From: Caldilineaceae bacterium
Lineage (GTDB): Bacteria > Chloroflexota > Anaerolineae > Caldilineales > Caldilineaceae
Assembly (NCBI GenBank): GCA_020846635.1
Contig: JADLDO010000014.1
Location: 1 to 64,000 of the forward strand
Direction: 5' to 3'
Length of the DNA stretch: 64,000 nt
The translations under genes and the position numbers were made by a program. The notes below the pieces were generated by a model. It was not told where the DNA came from. It did not search any database and worked only from the letters and a program-made list of their open reading frames with translations. Each line of letters starts with the position of its first letter. The stretch's first letter is position 1. Positions 8,526 to 18,236 of this stretch are shown in pieces.

Positions 8526-9151
8526 CTACTTCAAACAACCTCACCGCGCTCCGCCGCCTGCCACGACCCGCTGGTGTCTATCCCTGCGTGAACTGCGCCG
8601 CGGTAGTAGGCACAAACTACCCTACCTGCCCAACCTGCTTTCTAGCCATCGAGCGCTATTGGCTAGCCGATTGGGATGCCTTCTTGGCTCAGGAGAAAAT
8701 ACAACCCGGCAGCGCCGACGAGCAGACGATCGCGCACATCATTATTGACGAGGTTGAGCGACACCCCTGGACGGTGCTGGACATCGCCATGACGCTGCTC
8801 ACCTGCAACAGTTGTGGCAGTGAACTCGGAGGTGGCCCACCCGATTGCACAGAATGTGCAGCGGCATGGGGCAATACACTGTGGGCAGAGCATTATGCTG
8901 CGCGTCTAGGGTTGGTCACAGGCAACGAACACGCATTGCATGTTGGGCGCATGATCCTGCGCCATTCCCATCGCCAATCTGCCAGCATCTTCGCAGCCTG
9001 GCGACGTTCCACACCGCGCCTGCTTACCGGTTGGCTGCCGACCACTGAATTTGCACAACGCTATATGGCCCTCATCAAAGCAGGACGACTTGCCGAAGTA
9101 GACGCAGCCCTACACGAGCTAGACCAGACCCTCAGCATGCGCCTAGCATAA
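8522..9151 (+). CDS. Hypothetical protein with two zinc-ribbon-like cysteine clusters
   Basis: A 209-residue protein of unknown function. Two four-cysteine clusters are visible: YPCVNC...CPTCF at about residues 20-41 and CNSCG...CTEC at about residues 98-117. Each has CxxC pairs spaced as in a zinc ribbon. The remainder is mixed helical sequence without membrane segments or a signal peptide. The start ATG overlaps the sixA stop (ATGA), so the two are probably co-translated and may work together. It ends just before a bidirectional terminator. No catalytic motif is recognised. Confidence 0.75.
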   Translation: MTTSNNLTALRRLPRPAGVYPCVNCAAVVGTNYPTCPTCFLAIERYWLADWDAFLAQEKIQPGSADEQTIAHIIIDEVERHPWTVLDIAMTLLTCNSCGSELGGGPPDCTECAAAWGNTLWAEHYAARLGLVTGNEHALHVGRMILRHSHRQSASIFAAWRRSTPRLLTGWLPTTEFAQRYMALIKAGRLAEVDAALHELDQTLSMRLA

Positions 9152-9157
9152 ACAAAA

Positions 9158-9187
9158 ACCAGGGGCCGTTTTTCACTTGCCCCTGGT
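9158..9187. terminator. Bidirectional intrinsic terminator
   Basis: Perfect 9-bp arms ACCAGGGGC (9158-9166) and GCCCCTGGT (9179-9187). On the minus strand the hairpin is directly followed by TTTTTG, so it is a strong terminator for the threonine aldolase gene. On the plus strand a T-rich run follows about ten bases later, so it can also serve the zinc-ribbon gene. Confidence 0.8.
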
Positions 9188-9225
9188 CTATCACTCTATT
9201 TTTTCTGTATCCCTCTATTCGTCTC

Positions 9226-10317
9226 TTATCCGTAAACGACGACCTTCTCACCCGCAGCCGCCGCGCCCTGATGCAACGCCTGCTCAAATGCCGCCACCAC
9301 CGCCGGCACATCCTCAGCCGTCACATGGTGATTCATCACGGCGCGCATTCGTTTTCCTGCTCCGGCATTTAGCACAACTCCACGGCTGCGTAGCGCCTGC
9401 GCCAGTTGCACAGGCGTCATATCCGGCTGCGTCAGCACAAAGAAGACGATATTTGTCTCTACACTGTTCGGGTCGATTTCGATGCCCTCAATCTGTGCCA
9501 AACCCTCCGCCAATGCCCTGGCGTTGGCATGGTCATCCGCCAAGCGCTCAACCATCTCCGTCACCGCCACGATCCCCGCCGCGGCCAAAACACCCGCCTG
9601 GCGCATCGAACCGCCTACCACCTTCCGGTTACGGCGTGCCTTTTCAATAAACTCGGCACTACCCGCCACCACCGATCCCACCGGTGCGCCAAGCCCCTTG
9701 CTCAAACAGACGCTCACACTGTCTGCCGACCGCACAAGTCGCGCAGGGGCAACATTCAGCGCCACCGCAGCATTCCAAAGCCGCGCGCCATCGACATGCA
9801 GTTTCAGCCCCCGCTCATGCGCTAAATCACCCACGGCGTCCATGTAATCAACCGGCAGCGCACGACCACCACAGAAATTCTGTGTATTCTCAAGACAGAT
9901 CAAGCGCGTAATCGGGTTATGCGGATCATATGCACGAATGGCAGCCGTCACCTCATCAAGGTCGAGCGTGCCATCAGGCTGGTTACGCACCGTGTGCGGA
10001 TGCACACCGCCCAACGCCGCCCCGCCTCCCTGCTCGGCACGAAAGATATGGGCATAGTCGCCCAAAATCATCTCATCGCCGCGGCCACAATGGCTGAGTA
10101 CAGAAATCAAATTGCCCATCGTCCCGCTGGCGACAAAGACCGCGGCCTCCATCCCCATCATCTCCGCCACCATCGCCTCAAGCCGGTTGACGGTGGGATC
10201 TTCGCCATAGACATCATCGCCCACCTCCGCCGCTTCCATCGCAGCACGCATCGCCGCAGTCGGCTTGGTCACCGTATCGCTACGCAGGTCGATGACCTGT
10301 CTATCCTGTTCGCTCAT
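9226..10317 (-). CDS. ltaE: Low-specificity L-threonine aldolase
   Basis: This 363-residue PLP enzyme of the beta-eliminating lyase fold splits L-threonine or L-allo-threonine into glycine and acetaldehyde. Family signatures run in order: DLRSDTVTKPT at the N-terminus, VGDDVYGEDPTVN, the glycine-rich FVASGTMGN, the cofactor Asp in LHVDGARLWN, and the PLP Lys in LSKGLGAPVGS (Lys 207). A purine-rich GGGAGAG lies just upstream of the ATG at 10317. It is followed by an efficient terminator. The next gene upstream on the same strand is an aminotransferase that would also yield glycine, so the pair may serve glycine metabolism. Confidence 0.93.
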   Translation of the reverse strand: MSEQDRQVIDLRSDTVTKPTAAMRAAMEAAEVGDDVYGEDPTVNRLEAMVAEMMGMEAAVFVASGTMGNLISVLSHCGRGDEMILGDYAHIFRAEQGGGAALGGVHPHTVRNQPDGTLDLDEVTAAIRAYDPHNPITRLICLENTQNFCGGRALPVDYMDAVGDLAHERGLKLHVDGARLWNAAVALNVAPARLVRSADSVSVCLSKGLGAPVGSVVAGSAEFIEKARRNRKVVGGSMRQAGVLAAAGIVAVTEMVERLADDHANARALAEGLAQIEGIEIDPNSVETNIVFFVLTQPDMTPVQLAQALRSRGVVLNAGAGKRMRAVMNHHVTAEDVPAVVAAFEQALHQGAAAAGEKVVVYG

Positions 10318-10383
10318 CTATCTCTCCCTATCACTTGTGTAGGCCAACCTCGATTACCCGCTGGATGCCATAGCGGTATGACA

Positions 10384-11520
10384 CTAAGCCGCCAAAAACT
10401 CGTCCATTGCCGCAAAGAGCCGCTGCATATCCGCTTCCGTTACCTCGCCCATATGCGCCAACCGGAACGCCTTATCCTTATAGATGCCGTAGCCGTTGGA
10501 AATTTCCATATCCGCTTCTTCCAAATGGCGATTCAACGCACCCACATTGATAGCTAGATTGTTGGTGACATTGGTCACGGTTGGCGAGCGGTATCCTTCC
10601 TCTGCCGCCAACTCAAAGCCATGATCCAACGCCCATTGCTGCGTCAACTGCGCCAAATGCGCGTGGCGAGCAAAGCGTTCGGCCAACCCTTCCGCAAAAA
10701 TATGATCCAACTGCACACTCAGCGCGCGCATCAGCGTAATCGCAGGTGTGGAGGGCGTAGTGTTCTTCTTCAGCGACTTCTCCAAATTCAAGAAATCAAA
10801 ATACCAACCTCGTCCAGTCACCTGCTCTGCCCGCGCCAAAACACGGTCACTCGCCGCGCAAAAGGCAAGACCTGGCGGCAAGGCAAGCGCCTTCTGCGAC
10901 GAAGTAAGACAGAGGTCAATCCCCCACGCATCCACCGGAATCTCGGTCCCGGCAAAAGAAGAAACCGCATCCACCAAGACCAACGTCTCCGGGCTGATGC
11001 TCCGTACGGCAGCAGCGATATCGCCGACCGGGCTCACAACCCCTGTGCTAGTCTCGTTATGCACAACCGTGATCGCATCCACCGGGCCATCGGCCAACTC
11101 CTGCGCCAATGCCTGGCTCACCGTCTCCGGCTTGACCGCGGTATTCCAGGCCACATCCACACGGATCGTCTGCTTGCCACAGCCCTTCGCCGCATCATGC
11201 CAGCGCTGGCTAAATGCGCCATTGACAAAATTAAGCACGCGCCCGCTCACGCAGTTACGCATAGAAGCCTCGTGCAGTGCCGAACCGGACGCGGCCACAA
11301 TATAGACACGTGATTTCGTAAAGAAGAGCGCCTTCAGTTGCTCCTCAACCTTCGCAAAGAGCGCCTCAAACTCATCACTGCGATGACCAATCATCGGCGC
11401 AGTCTGCGCCGCCATCACATCGGGTAGAACATCAGTGGGGCCAGGGATAAAGAGTCGTTGCGCTGGTTTGGTCTGTGCTGCATTGCCCGCGCTGCCTGCT
11501 CTTTGAATCGTTGTTGCCAC
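10384..11520 (-). CDS. Class V aminotransferase (alanine-glyoxylate / serine-pyruvate type)
   Basis: A 378-residue PLP aminotransferase that would transfer an amino group from alanine or serine to glyoxylate. Conserved points are RLFIPGPTDVLP at the N-terminus, GSALHEASMRN, the VHNETSTG motif, the cofactor Asp in VLVDAVSSF and the Schiff-base Lys in TSSQKALALPPG (Lys 210). I chose a GTG start at 11520 because AGGAAGGAAA lies seven bases upstream. The frame is open to an ATG at 11709 but the extra 63 residues have no family similarity and would overlap the divergent peptidase region. The next gene on the strand is threonine aldolase, 66 bases away, so the two may be cotranscribed. Substrate assignment is by family only. 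Confidence 0.85.
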   Translation of the reverse strand: MATTIQRAGSAGNAAQTKPAQRLFIPGPTDVLPDVMAAQTAPMIGHRSDEFEALFAKVEEQLKALFFTKSRVYIVAASGSALHEASMRNCVSGRVLNFVNGAFSQRWHDAAKGCGKQTIRVDVAWNTAVKPETVSQALAQELADGPVDAITVVHNETSTGVVSPVGDIAAAVRSISPETLVLVDAVSSFAGTEIPVDAWGIDLCLTSSQKALALPPGLAFCAASDRVLARAEQVTGRGWYFDFLNLEKSLKKNTTPSTPAITLMRALSVQLDHIFAEGLAERFARHAHLAQLTQQWALDHGFELAAEEGYRSPTVTNVTNNLAINVGALNRHLEEADMEISNGYGIYKDKAFRLAHMGEVTEADMQRLFAAMDEFLAA

Positions 11521-11730
11521 TCGCTTATTTCCTTCCTGCTTCACCGTTCGTCGTTGCCAAAAACCCAACCCATTTTGCCACCGACGCGCAAGCCGCGCAA
11601 CAGTCACCCCCTTTGAGATGCGCTCACATAGAGGTCGTTGAGTTTTGTGCCTTGTCCATTCCTGCGGCAAGATCATTCCAGCGTGCGTATACAACCGGCC
11701 CCAATACATCCGATCCTACAGGAGTTATTC

Positions 11731-12996
11731 ATGGATATCCAAGATTTTGTTCCAGAACTCGAAGATCGCTTCTTGCGCTATGTCAAGATCGACACCCAAT
11801 CCGACGAAAGCTCGCCCTCTGTGCCGAGTACGTCCATACAACTTGATCTCCTCAACTTGTTGGCTGACGAACTGCGTGCATTGGGTGTCAGCGACCTGCT
11901 CTTGACCGACTACGGCTGTCTCCTTGCCACCATTCCCACCACCGTCGATTTTGACGTGCCGACCATTGCCTTCATGGCCCATGTGGATACAGCGCCCGCC
12001 TTCCATGCCAGCGGCGTCAAGCCCATCGTCCATCGCCGCTACAACGGTGAACCCATCACGCTGCCCGATGACCCTTCGCAAGTGCTTTCGCCTGCCGATT
12101 ATCCGTTTTTGCACCAGAAGATTGGGGAAGACATCGTCACAGCCAGCGGCACAACGCTCTTGGGCGCAGACGACAAAGCAGGTGTCGCCATCATCATGGC
12201 AATGACGGGTTATCTGTTGGCGCATCCCGAAATCCCTCACGGCCCTATTCGTATCTGCTTCACCACTGATGAGGAAATTGGTCGGGGCGTGCGTCACATC
12301 AAACTCGACGACGTGGGTGCTGCCTATGGCTACACGCTGGATGGCGGCGATCCAGGCGAACTGACCTATGAGACTTTCTCTGCCGATAAGGCGGTGATTA
12401 CCATTACGGGCGTTTCCACCCATCCGGGCACTGCCTTTGGCGTCATGGTCAATGCGCTGCACCTTGCCGCCAAATGGATTGACTTTCTGCCCCAACACAC
12501 ACGCACGCCGGAAACCACGCGTGACCGTCAGGGCTTTATTCATCTCTACAACATGCAAGGCACTGCGGCAGAAGTGGAGATCCATCTGATTCTGCGCGAC
12601 TTCGAATTAGAGGGATTACAGGCTCACGGCGATCTACTGCGCGCCACCTGCCAGGCGTTAAGCCTCTCTGAGCCACGCGCCAAGGTCAACTGCGCGATCA
12701 CGCCCCAATATCGCAACATGCGCTATTGGCTGGAACGCGACCTTACGCCCGTCAACCTCGCCGAAACTGCCATCCGCCGCGCCGGACTAGAGCCAGTCTA
12801 CACCCCTGTGCGCGGTGGCACCGATGGTTCCCAGTTTACCGAGCGGGGATTACCCACCCCCAATCTCTTTACAGGGATGCAAAACGTCCACGGCCCACTG
12901 GAGTATGTCTCGTTGCAAGACATGGCACGCGCCACCCAAGTCTGCATCGAGCTAGCCCAACTCTGGAGCCAACACGCCGCCGAACAAGCCACATAG
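11731..12996 (+). CDS. pepT: Peptidase T (tripeptidase)
   Basis: This 421-residue M20 family metallopeptidase removes the N-terminal residue from tripeptides in the cytosol. The two-zinc site is complete: AHVDT (His 84, Asp 86), GADDKAG (bridging Asp 147), TTDEEIG (catalytic Glu 181 and ligand Glu 182), TLDGG (Asp 204) and NVHGPLE (C-terminal His). FTTDEEIGRGV and RGGTDGSQF are typical of PepT. The start at 11731 is supported by AGGAG at 11720-11724; the open frame upstream is not family-like. It is a single gene divergent from the aminotransferase and followed by a GC-rich palindrome. Confidence 0.93.
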   Translation: MDIQDFVPELEDRFLRYVKIDTQSDESSPSVPSTSIQLDLLNLLADELRALGVSDLLLTDYGCLLATIPTTVDFDVPTIAFMAHVDTAPAFHASGVKPIVHRRYNGEPITLPDDPSQVLSPADYPFLHQKIGEDIVTASGTTLLGADDKAGVAIIMAMTGYLLAHPEIPHGPIRICFTTDEEIGRGVRHIKLDDVGAAYGYTLDGGDPGELTYETFSADKAVITITGVSTHPGTAFGVMVNALHLAAKWIDFLPQHTRTPETTRDRQGFIHLYNMQGTAAEVEIHLILRDFELEGLQAHGDLLRATCQALSLSEPRAKVNCAITPQYRNMRYWLERDLTPVNLAETAIRRAGLEPVYTPVRGGTDGSQFTERGLPTPNLFTGMQNVHGPLEYVSLQDMARATQVCIELAQLWSQHAAEQAT

Positions 12997-13004
12997 CCTT
13001 CACC

Positions 13005-13047
13005 CCCTCCCGGAAGCGGGGAGCCCTCTGGGCCGCTTCCGGGAGGG
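13005..13047. terminator. GC-rich palindrome, family copy 1
   Basis: Perfect 15-bp arms CCCTCCCGGAAGCGG (13005-13019) and CCGCTTCCGGGAGGG (13033-13047) with a 13-nt loop containing GGAGCCCTCT. It lies just after pepT and before the convergent MFS gene. The same arms recur at 18084 and 58378, so this is a dispersed repeat as well as a possible terminator. Confidence 0.65.
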
Positions 13048-13084
13048 CCCTTTCTAACACCCCTACCCCACCTTACCCATCACC

Positions 13085-14368
13085 CTACGGCAAACGCCGC
13101 ACCGACGGGATCAAATACAAGATCACAGCAGCCGTCACCAGGCTAAGCCCCGCGCTCAAAACCATTGCGCGGCTCAACCCAATCCACTCCGACAACGACC
13201 CGATCATCAGATTGCCAAACGGAGTAAAGCCAAAAAAGGTCAACGTATATAAACTCAATACGCGCCCCCGCATCTCATCCACCAACTGCGTCTGCAACAG
13301 CGTATTGATCAAGGTAAAGGTCATCATAAAGCAGACCCCCAGCCCCACAGCCAACACCAATGTCAGTGGATAAAACGTATTCAGCGCAAAGACAGTCAGC
13401 ACCAACGGAAAGCCCAAAATTGCCCAAGACAACCAGCGACCACGCTGGCCCCTGTCGCCCCACTTCGCAATAATAAACGCGCCCGAAACCGCACCAATTC
13501 CCGTCATGGCGTTCACAGTGCCAAAGGCAGCCGCGCCCTGCGCCAACACCTTGTCAACAAACGCCGGTAATACGGTGCTGTACGAGATGCCAAAGAGGCT
13601 AAAGGCTAAGGCCATCAGCAGCAAGGCGCGCAATTCCGGCTGGTGACCCAGATACTCCAAAGCACTCGCCATCTGTTTCCACGGCGAAAGATTGTTACCA
13701 TTTGGCTTGCGCGGCGGCAGCCGCATCATCAACAGCCCGGTAATCACCGCCACAAACGTAAGCCCATTCAACAGAAAACACCAGGCCGCGCCCACAAGCA
13801 CCAACACCAGGCCACCAATCGCCGGGCCGATGATGCGTCCGCTGTTAAATGTCATAGAGTTCAGAGCAATGGCATTGGGCAAATCCTCACGCCCAACCAT
13901 CTCGACGACAAAAGCTTGGCGCGCCGGCCCATCAAACGAATTGACAACACCAAGACCTGTCGCCAGCAGTACAACATGCCACACCTCCACAATGCCCGTA
14001 AAGGTGAGCGCCGCCAACGTCAGCGCCAAGAGCATTGCGCCCGACTGAGTAACCACCAGCAAGGCCCTACGCGAAACCCGGTCGGCAACGACACCGGCAA
14101 AAGGCGAAATAAGCAGTGCGGGGATCGCAGCGGCAAAACCCACAATCCCCAGCGCAAGCTCCGATCCGCTAATCTCGTAGACCAGCCATCCCTGGGCAAT
14201 GATCTGCATCCAGGTTCCAGCCAATGAGATAAACTGGCCGATCAGAAAAAGGCGATAGTTGCGATGGCGCAGCGCCGAAAAGGTCTTGGGGATTCGAAAC
14301 TGACGTGCCCGCAGCGGCACGATCTCAGGAGGAAGGTTGGGAGTGCGCGGAGGCCCCGTACGCGCCAT
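13085..14368 (-). CDS. MFS transporter (EntS-like drug/siderophore exporter family)
   Basis: A 427-residue integral membrane protein with about 12 hydrophobic segments, starting at [15 protein letters not shown] and ending at [11 protein letters not shown]. The loop motif between segments 2 and 3 ([13 protein letters not shown]) is the major facilitator signature, and [15 protein letters not shown] is typical of the EntS-like subgroup. It would export a small molecule using the proton gradient. I start at ATG 14368, 16 bases after the marR stop, with GGAG about ten bases upstream; a longer frame to 14476 would lie inside marR. The marR-MFS arrangement on the same strand suggests a drug- or metabolite-induced efflux unit. 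The cargo is unknown. Confidence 0.88.
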   Translation of the reverse strand: MARTGPPRTPNLPPEIVPLRARQFRIPKTFSALRHRNYRLFLIGQFISLAGTWMQIIAQGWLVYEISGSELALGIVGFAAAIPALLISPFAGVVADRVSRRALLVVTQSGAMLLALTLAALTFTGIVEVWHVVLLATGLGVVNSFDGPARQAFVVEMVGREDLPNAIALNSMTFNSGRIIGPAIGGLVLVLVGAAWCFLLNGLTFVAVITGLLMMRLPPRKPNGNNLSPWKQMASALEYLGHQPELRALLLMALAFSLFGISYSTVLPAFVDKVLAQGAAAFGTVNAMTGIGAVSGAFIIAKWGDRGQRGRWLSWAILGFPLVLTVFALNTFYPLTLVLAVGLGVCFMMTFTLINTLLQTQLVDEMRGRVLSLYTLTFFGFTPFGNLMIGSLSEWIGLSRAMVLSAGLSLVTAAVILYLIPSVRRLP

Positions 14369-14384
14369 GTGACTACAACTCCGT

Positions 14385-14993
14385 CTAGGCTTCGCTGGAT
14401 TGGGTTGATGCTTCGTCTGGGAGACAATCAGGGGAAGGTGGAGCAAAGACACGTGCCAATAAGTGCATAGCCTCAATCACAACGACACACTCGTCTGAGG
14501 ACAGCACCGAGAGTGTCATTGCCAAGTTTTCTTGGGCACTTTGGCGCGCGGCATCCAGCACAGACTCCCCTTGCTCCGTCAACTTCAATGTCACATAGCG
14601 GCGATCTTCTGGGGCAGTCGCGCGATCGATCAGATCGCGTGACACCAGCCCCGATACCTGGCTGGACATAGAGGGCAAGGTTAACCCCACATGTTCTGCC
14701 AAGTGCGAAAGCGTTGCTCCAGGGTTATTGCGCAAAAAAGCAAGCGCGCGTAGCTGCAAAACCGACAGATCGGGGCCGCGCTGCCGTCGCATCTCTGCGC
14801 GCAAGCTCTGCATGACCTGTGGCACAACATCAAACACAATATGAGCACACTCGACGTTTTTCGAGTCGTCAGCGGGAGTATGTGATGGAGCGTTGCCGGT
14901 TCCGTCGATCTGGCGGCTCATCTGAGGCTTCGTCTTCTCGTCAGTCATGGCCTTCAATTCGCGATTCATTTGAATGGCTAACTCTATGCTCAT
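14385..14993 (-). CDS. MarR family transcriptional regulator
   Basis: A 202-residue winged-helix regulator. The DNA-binding core is visible as [45 protein letters not shown], followed by the wing with the conserved DxR pattern ([15 protein letters not shown]). It probably represses its own operon with the adjacent MFS gene. The start is uncertain: ATGs at 14993, 14969, 14948 and 14921 are all in frame. If the promoter at 14981-15009 is right, the first ATG sits inside the promoter and the 14969 or 14948 codon is used. The residues before about 45 are not conserved in the family. Confidence 0.85.
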   Translation of the reverse strand: MSIELAIQMNRELKAMTDEKTKPQMSRQIDGTGNAPSHTPADDSKNVECAHIVFDVVPQVMQSLRAEMRRQRGPDLSVLQLRALAFLRNNPGATLSHLAEHVGLTLPSMSSQVSGLVSRDLIDRATAPEDRRYVTLKLTEQGESVLDAARQSAQENLAMTLSVLSSDECVVVIEAMHLLARVFAPPSPDCLPDEASTQSSEA

Positions 14994-15025
14994 TCCGGGG
15001 TACTGTCAAACCACTTATCTGATAA
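14981..15025 (-). promoter_or_regulatory. marR promoter with candidate MarR operator
   Basis: On the minus strand TTGACA (15009-15004) and TAGAGT (14986-14981) are separated by 17 bases. Next to the -35 box is the perfect palindrome TTATCTGATAA (15015-15025), a size and shape common for MarR operators. Binding is inference. Confidence 0.45.
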
Positions 15026-15048
15026 AGGGTGTATTCCAAGATTGGGGA

Positions 15049-15208
15049 GTAGGTTTGGCCTCTGGCCAGACAAGGTGCGTGGACGCATGGTGTCATGCCG
15101 GAGCCATGACCTACGCGCTCCATGCTTCGTAGGTTCGGCCTCTGGCCGGACAAGGCGCGTGGATGTGTGATGTCACGCCGGAGCCGTGACCTACGCGGCC
15201 CGCGGCCT
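15049..15208 (+). repeat. Tandem pair of an 80-bp element with conserved cloverleaf-like fold
   Basis: Two copies with an exact 80-base period start at 15049 and 15129. In each, 66 bases form an outer stem GTAGG/CCTAC and three inner hairpins. Copy 1 stems are TGGCC/GGCCA (15056-15068), TGCGT/ACGCA (15076-15087) and TCATG/CATGA (15093-15109). Copy 2 has CGGCC/GGCCG, CGCGT/ATGTG and TCACG/CGTGA. The copies differ at nine positions; eight fall in stems. Six of these form three double changes (T-A to C-G) and two turn G-C into G-U pairs, which keep pairing only if the plus strand is the RNA. The element lies between marR and pbpC. It may be a structured RNA, or a mobile palindromic repeat. I do not recognise a named family. 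Confidence 0.8.
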
Positions 15209-15345
15209 CCCGACACTGTTCCTTCATCCCTCCGATGGGGCAAGGCTACAGAGAACGCTCCAGCCCTATGTTATGCTGGAAAAAAGTCCATTCCTCCACA
15301 AAAAACTGGCGGAACCTGCCGCCAGAGGGTTTCGTTGACTGTACT
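15209..15345. other. pbpC leader region
   Basis: This is the rest of the marR-pbpC gap. A hairpin CTGGCGG/CCGCCAG (15306-15325, 6-nt loop) lies 20 bases before the pbpC start. I see no strong promoter match. Confidence 0.3.
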
Positions 15346-17988
15346 ATGAGACAGCGCATTTTCTTACCGGCTATCGTATTCATTCGCAAACATTGGCTCC
15401 CCTGCCTGCTTACCGTCCTCCTTCTTATCGGGGGGACGGCACTGGGCCTCTATCAATGGCTTTTGTCCGATCTTCCTCCGGTCAGCGCCGCCGCACAACG
15501 GCTCATCAGTCCGACAACGCAGATTGTAGATCGCCAGGGGCGCGTGCTTTACGAAGTATTGGACCCCGACGCCGGCAAACAGATCAATCTCGACCTAGAT
15601 GCCCTCCCCAGTGCCTGTATTGAGGCGACATTAGCCACAGAGGACAGCCGCTTTTATCATCACCCTGGCGTCGATCCCATCGCCATCGCTCGCGCTGCCT
15701 GGCAAAACTTTCGTGCCGGTGGTGGCGTGGTCAGCGGAGCCAGCACGCTCACGCAACAAGTCGCGCGCAATCTGCTGCTTCCAGTCAACGAACGCTATGA
15801 ACAAAGCCTTCGTCGCAAGCTGCGCGAGGCATGGCTGGCGTGGCGCTTAGAGCAACATTACTCCAAAGACCAGGTGCTCGCGCTCTATCTCAACCAAATG
15901 TACTATGGCAATTTCGCCTTTGGTATCGAAGCCGCCGCCGAGATTTTCTTTGGCAAACCCGCGCCCCAACTGAGTCGTGCAGAATGTGCGCTGCTGGCGG
16001 GCTTGGTCCAATATCCCACCGGCTATAACCCGTTGCTCGACCCCGATGCAGCCAAAGCGCGCCAATTGACTGTGCTGCGCCTCATGATCCAGGCGGGTTA
16101 TCTGGATACAGCAGAGCGTGACCTCATCGCCGCCGAGCCGTTGCGCTACCGCTCCCGTCTCTTTGACATCAAAGCGCCTCACTTTGTCATGTATGTTCAA
16201 GACCAGGTCTTGCAACGCGTGGGCGCAGAAGCAGTGCGCGCGGGTGGCTTGCGCGTCATCACGACGCTTGATCTGGATTTGCAGCTTGAAGCAGAGTCGT
16301 CGCTGCGCTATCGCCTTGACCTGCTCAATTGTCGAATCCCAGGACTTTGCGACGCCAAGACCGATCCAAATCGCCGTGTCGATAATGCTGCCGCGGTCAT
16401 CCTCGATGCCAACAGCGGTGACATACTGACCATGATCGGCAGCCCGAACTATTTCGATGCGCGCATCCAGGGTAATGTCAATGCCGCTGTCGCCCTGCGC
16501 CAGCCGGGCAGCGCCATCAAGCCTTTCACCTATGCCGCGGCCCTCGATCCTGCTTGGGCAGAGTCGCAAGGCTTGGCCCCCCTGACCGCCGGCACCATTC
16601 TGCCCGACTTGCCTGCCACCTTTTATACCCGCGACGAAAAGGGCGGCAACGTACCCTATCAGCCCTTGAACTATGACCGGCTCTTTCACGGCCCTGTCAG
16701 CGTGCGCACCGCGCTCGCCAGCAGCTATAACATCCCGGCTGTGCGTACATTGGACTATGTCGGCGTGGACACCCTGCGCCAACTTGCCACCCAAGCGGGA
16801 ATCAGCAGCTTTACCGACGAATATGGCCTGGCCTTAACCCTGGGTGGTGGTGAAGTAAAACTGCTCGACCTCGCCACAGCCTTTGGCGTCTTTAAGGAGG
16901 GCCGCCGCCTCGACACGCGCGCCATCCTCGATATCCAGCGGCAAGACGAGAACGGCGTCTGGCATTCTCTTTTGGGCAAACAAGCTGTCGAACCGGGCAC
17001 GCATGCCGAGAGCGGCCGCACGACGAACAGCACACAGGTCATCTCGCCAGAGGCCGCCTATCTCATCACCGATATACTCAGCGATCCCACAGCACGCATC
17101 CCTGCCTTTGGTGAAGGTTCGATCCTCGAACTGCCTTTCCCCGCGGCAGTCAAAACCGGGACAACAACTGACTGGCGCGACAACTGGACAATTGGTTATT
17201 CGACGCAGCGCATCGTCGGTGTGTGGGTCGGCAACGCGGACAACACACCCATGCTCGATGTCAGTGGCATCGACGGTGCAGGCCCGGTTTGGCATGACCT
17301 CATGCTTGCCGCCCATCCCAGCACCCCCCCTGATTTTATCCGTCCCGATGACATTGTCGAGCTTCCGATCTGCGCGCCCAGCGGCTTGTTGCCCTCGCGC
17401 GATTGCCGGCGCATCCGCAACGAACGGTACATCGCCGGCACAGAGCCCACCCAGGAGGACAATCAGTTTGTGCCCTTGATCATCGACCAGGCGACCGGAC
17501 TGCTCGCCTCAGATGAAACTCCCAGCACCCGCCGCAGTGAACGCGTCTATTGGCTGCTGCCGCCGGAATATCATGATTGGATGATCAGCCAGGGAATTCC
17601 TTTGCCCCCTCCATCCAATACTGCGCTGGCAGCCGCCAGCACAAACTCGATCCGGGCCACAGGGCCGCTCATCTTGGCTGCGCCCACCTCCAACACAGCC
17701 TATCAAATTCATCCTGGCGTACCCCGAGACCGCCAGCGCATCGAGGTAAACGGCTATGTCGCCGATGGCACACCCTGGGCCGAGCTACGCTTGATTGTGG
17801 ATGGTGAAGTGCTTGCCGACGCCCAAGACGCGACTCGCCTGCGTGCATGGTGGCAATTCACGCCGGGCAGCCATCACTTCTGGCTAGAGGGCAGGCGCAC
17901 AAGCGACAGCGAAATCGAACGCACAAACCCGTCACTGGTGCTGATTGAGACGGGCGCGGCGACCACCGTGACAAACATGGGCAACTAA
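15346..17988 (+). CDS. pbpC: Penicillin-binding protein 1C (bifunctional glycosyltransferase/transpeptidase)
   Basis: An 880-residue class A penicillin-binding protein. It has a short cytoplasmic N-terminus, one membrane anchor (about residues 17-36) and a GT51 glycosyltransferase domain (catalytic Glu in [10 protein letters not shown] at 99-108; GASTLTQQ). The transpeptidase domain carries the active Ser in SAIK (389-392), SYN (460-462) and KTG (603-605). The C-terminal 90 residues (about 785-875) look like the BiPBP_C domain found in PBP1C. The start at 15346 places Met six residues before the hydrophobic anchor; the frame is open upstream but unlike the family. The next gene is an alpha-2-macroglobulin, the pairing also seen for pbpC and yfhM in enterobacteria, which supports the 1C assignment. 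Confidence 0.92.
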   Translation: MRQRIFLPAIVFIRKHWLPCLLTVLLLIGGTALGLYQWLLSDLPPVSAAAQRLISPTTQIVDRQGRVLYEVLDPDAGKQINLDLDALPSACIEATLATEDSRFYHHPGVDPIAIARAAWQNFRAGGGVVSGASTLTQQVARNLLLPVNERYEQSLRRKLREAWLAWRLEQHYSKDQVLALYLNQMYYGNFAFGIEAAAEIFFGKPAPQLSRAECALLAGLVQYPTGYNPLLDPDAAKARQLTVLRLMIQAGYLDTAERDLIAAEPLRYRSRLFDIKAPHFVMYVQDQVLQRVGAEAVRAGGLRVITTLDLDLQLEAESSLRYRLDLLNCRIPGLCDAKTDPNRRVDNAAAVILDANSGDILTMIGSPNYFDARIQGNVNAAVALRQPGSAIKPFTYAAALDPAWAESQGLAPLTAGTILPDLPATFYTRDEKGGNVPYQPLNYDRLFHGPVSVRTALASSYNIPAVRTLDYVGVDTLRQLATQAGISSFTDEYGLALTLGGGEVKLLDLATAFGVFKEGRRLDTRAILDIQRQDENGVWHSLLGKQAVEPGTHAESGRTTNSTQVISPEAAYLITDILSDPTARIPAFGEGSILELPFPAAVKTGTTTDWRDNWTIGYSTQRIVGVWVGNADNTPMLDVSGIDGAGPVWHDLMLAAHPSTPPDFIRPDDIVELPICAPSGLLPSRDCRRIRNERYIAGTEPTQEDNQFVPLIIDQATGLLASDETPSTRRSERVYWLLPPEYHDWMISQGIPLPPPSNTALAAASTNSIRATGPLILAAPTSNTAYQIHPGVPRDRQRIEVNGYVADGTPWAELRLIVDGEVLADAQDATRLRAWWQFTPGSHHFWLEGRRTSDSEIERTNPSLVLIETGAATTVTNMGN

Positions 17989-18083
17989 GCCGAAATTCGC
18001 GCCATGCAGAGTCTACTTCGTTGCCTTCCGATCTAGATTGTGTCTGTATTGGATATTATACTGAATACACTGTAGGGGTATTA

Positions 18084-18117
18084 ACCCTCCCGGAAGCTCG
18101 GAAGCTTCCGGGAGGGT
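18084..18117. terminator. GC-rich palindrome, family copy 2
   Basis: Perfect 15-bp arms ACCCTCCCGGAAGCT (18084-18098) and AGCTTCCGGGAGGGT (18103-18117) with the short loop CGGA. It sits between pbpC and the alpha-2-macroglobulin gene, about 95 bases after the pbpC stop, and shares CCCTCCCGGAAGC with copies 1 and 3. No T-run follows, so read-through into the downstream gene is possible. Confidence 0.6.
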
Positions 18118-18236
18118 GGTCACGACAGATTAACCGTACTGAAAATGTGTTTCTGAAATAGTATAGCTCGATAAATCTTTCTATTAATCTGTATCAATAT
18201 GCGCCACGCATCGCACGTCAATTCGAGGGTATCAAC

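Noticed and set aside
15049..15208. tRNA genes
   Set aside because: The fold has three arms and an outer stem, but there is no GTTCRA T-arm, no anticodon-arm layout and no CCA-end context.
15847..16794. 315-codon frame antisense to pbpC
   Set aside because: Shadow frame inside an unambiguous penicillin-binding protein.
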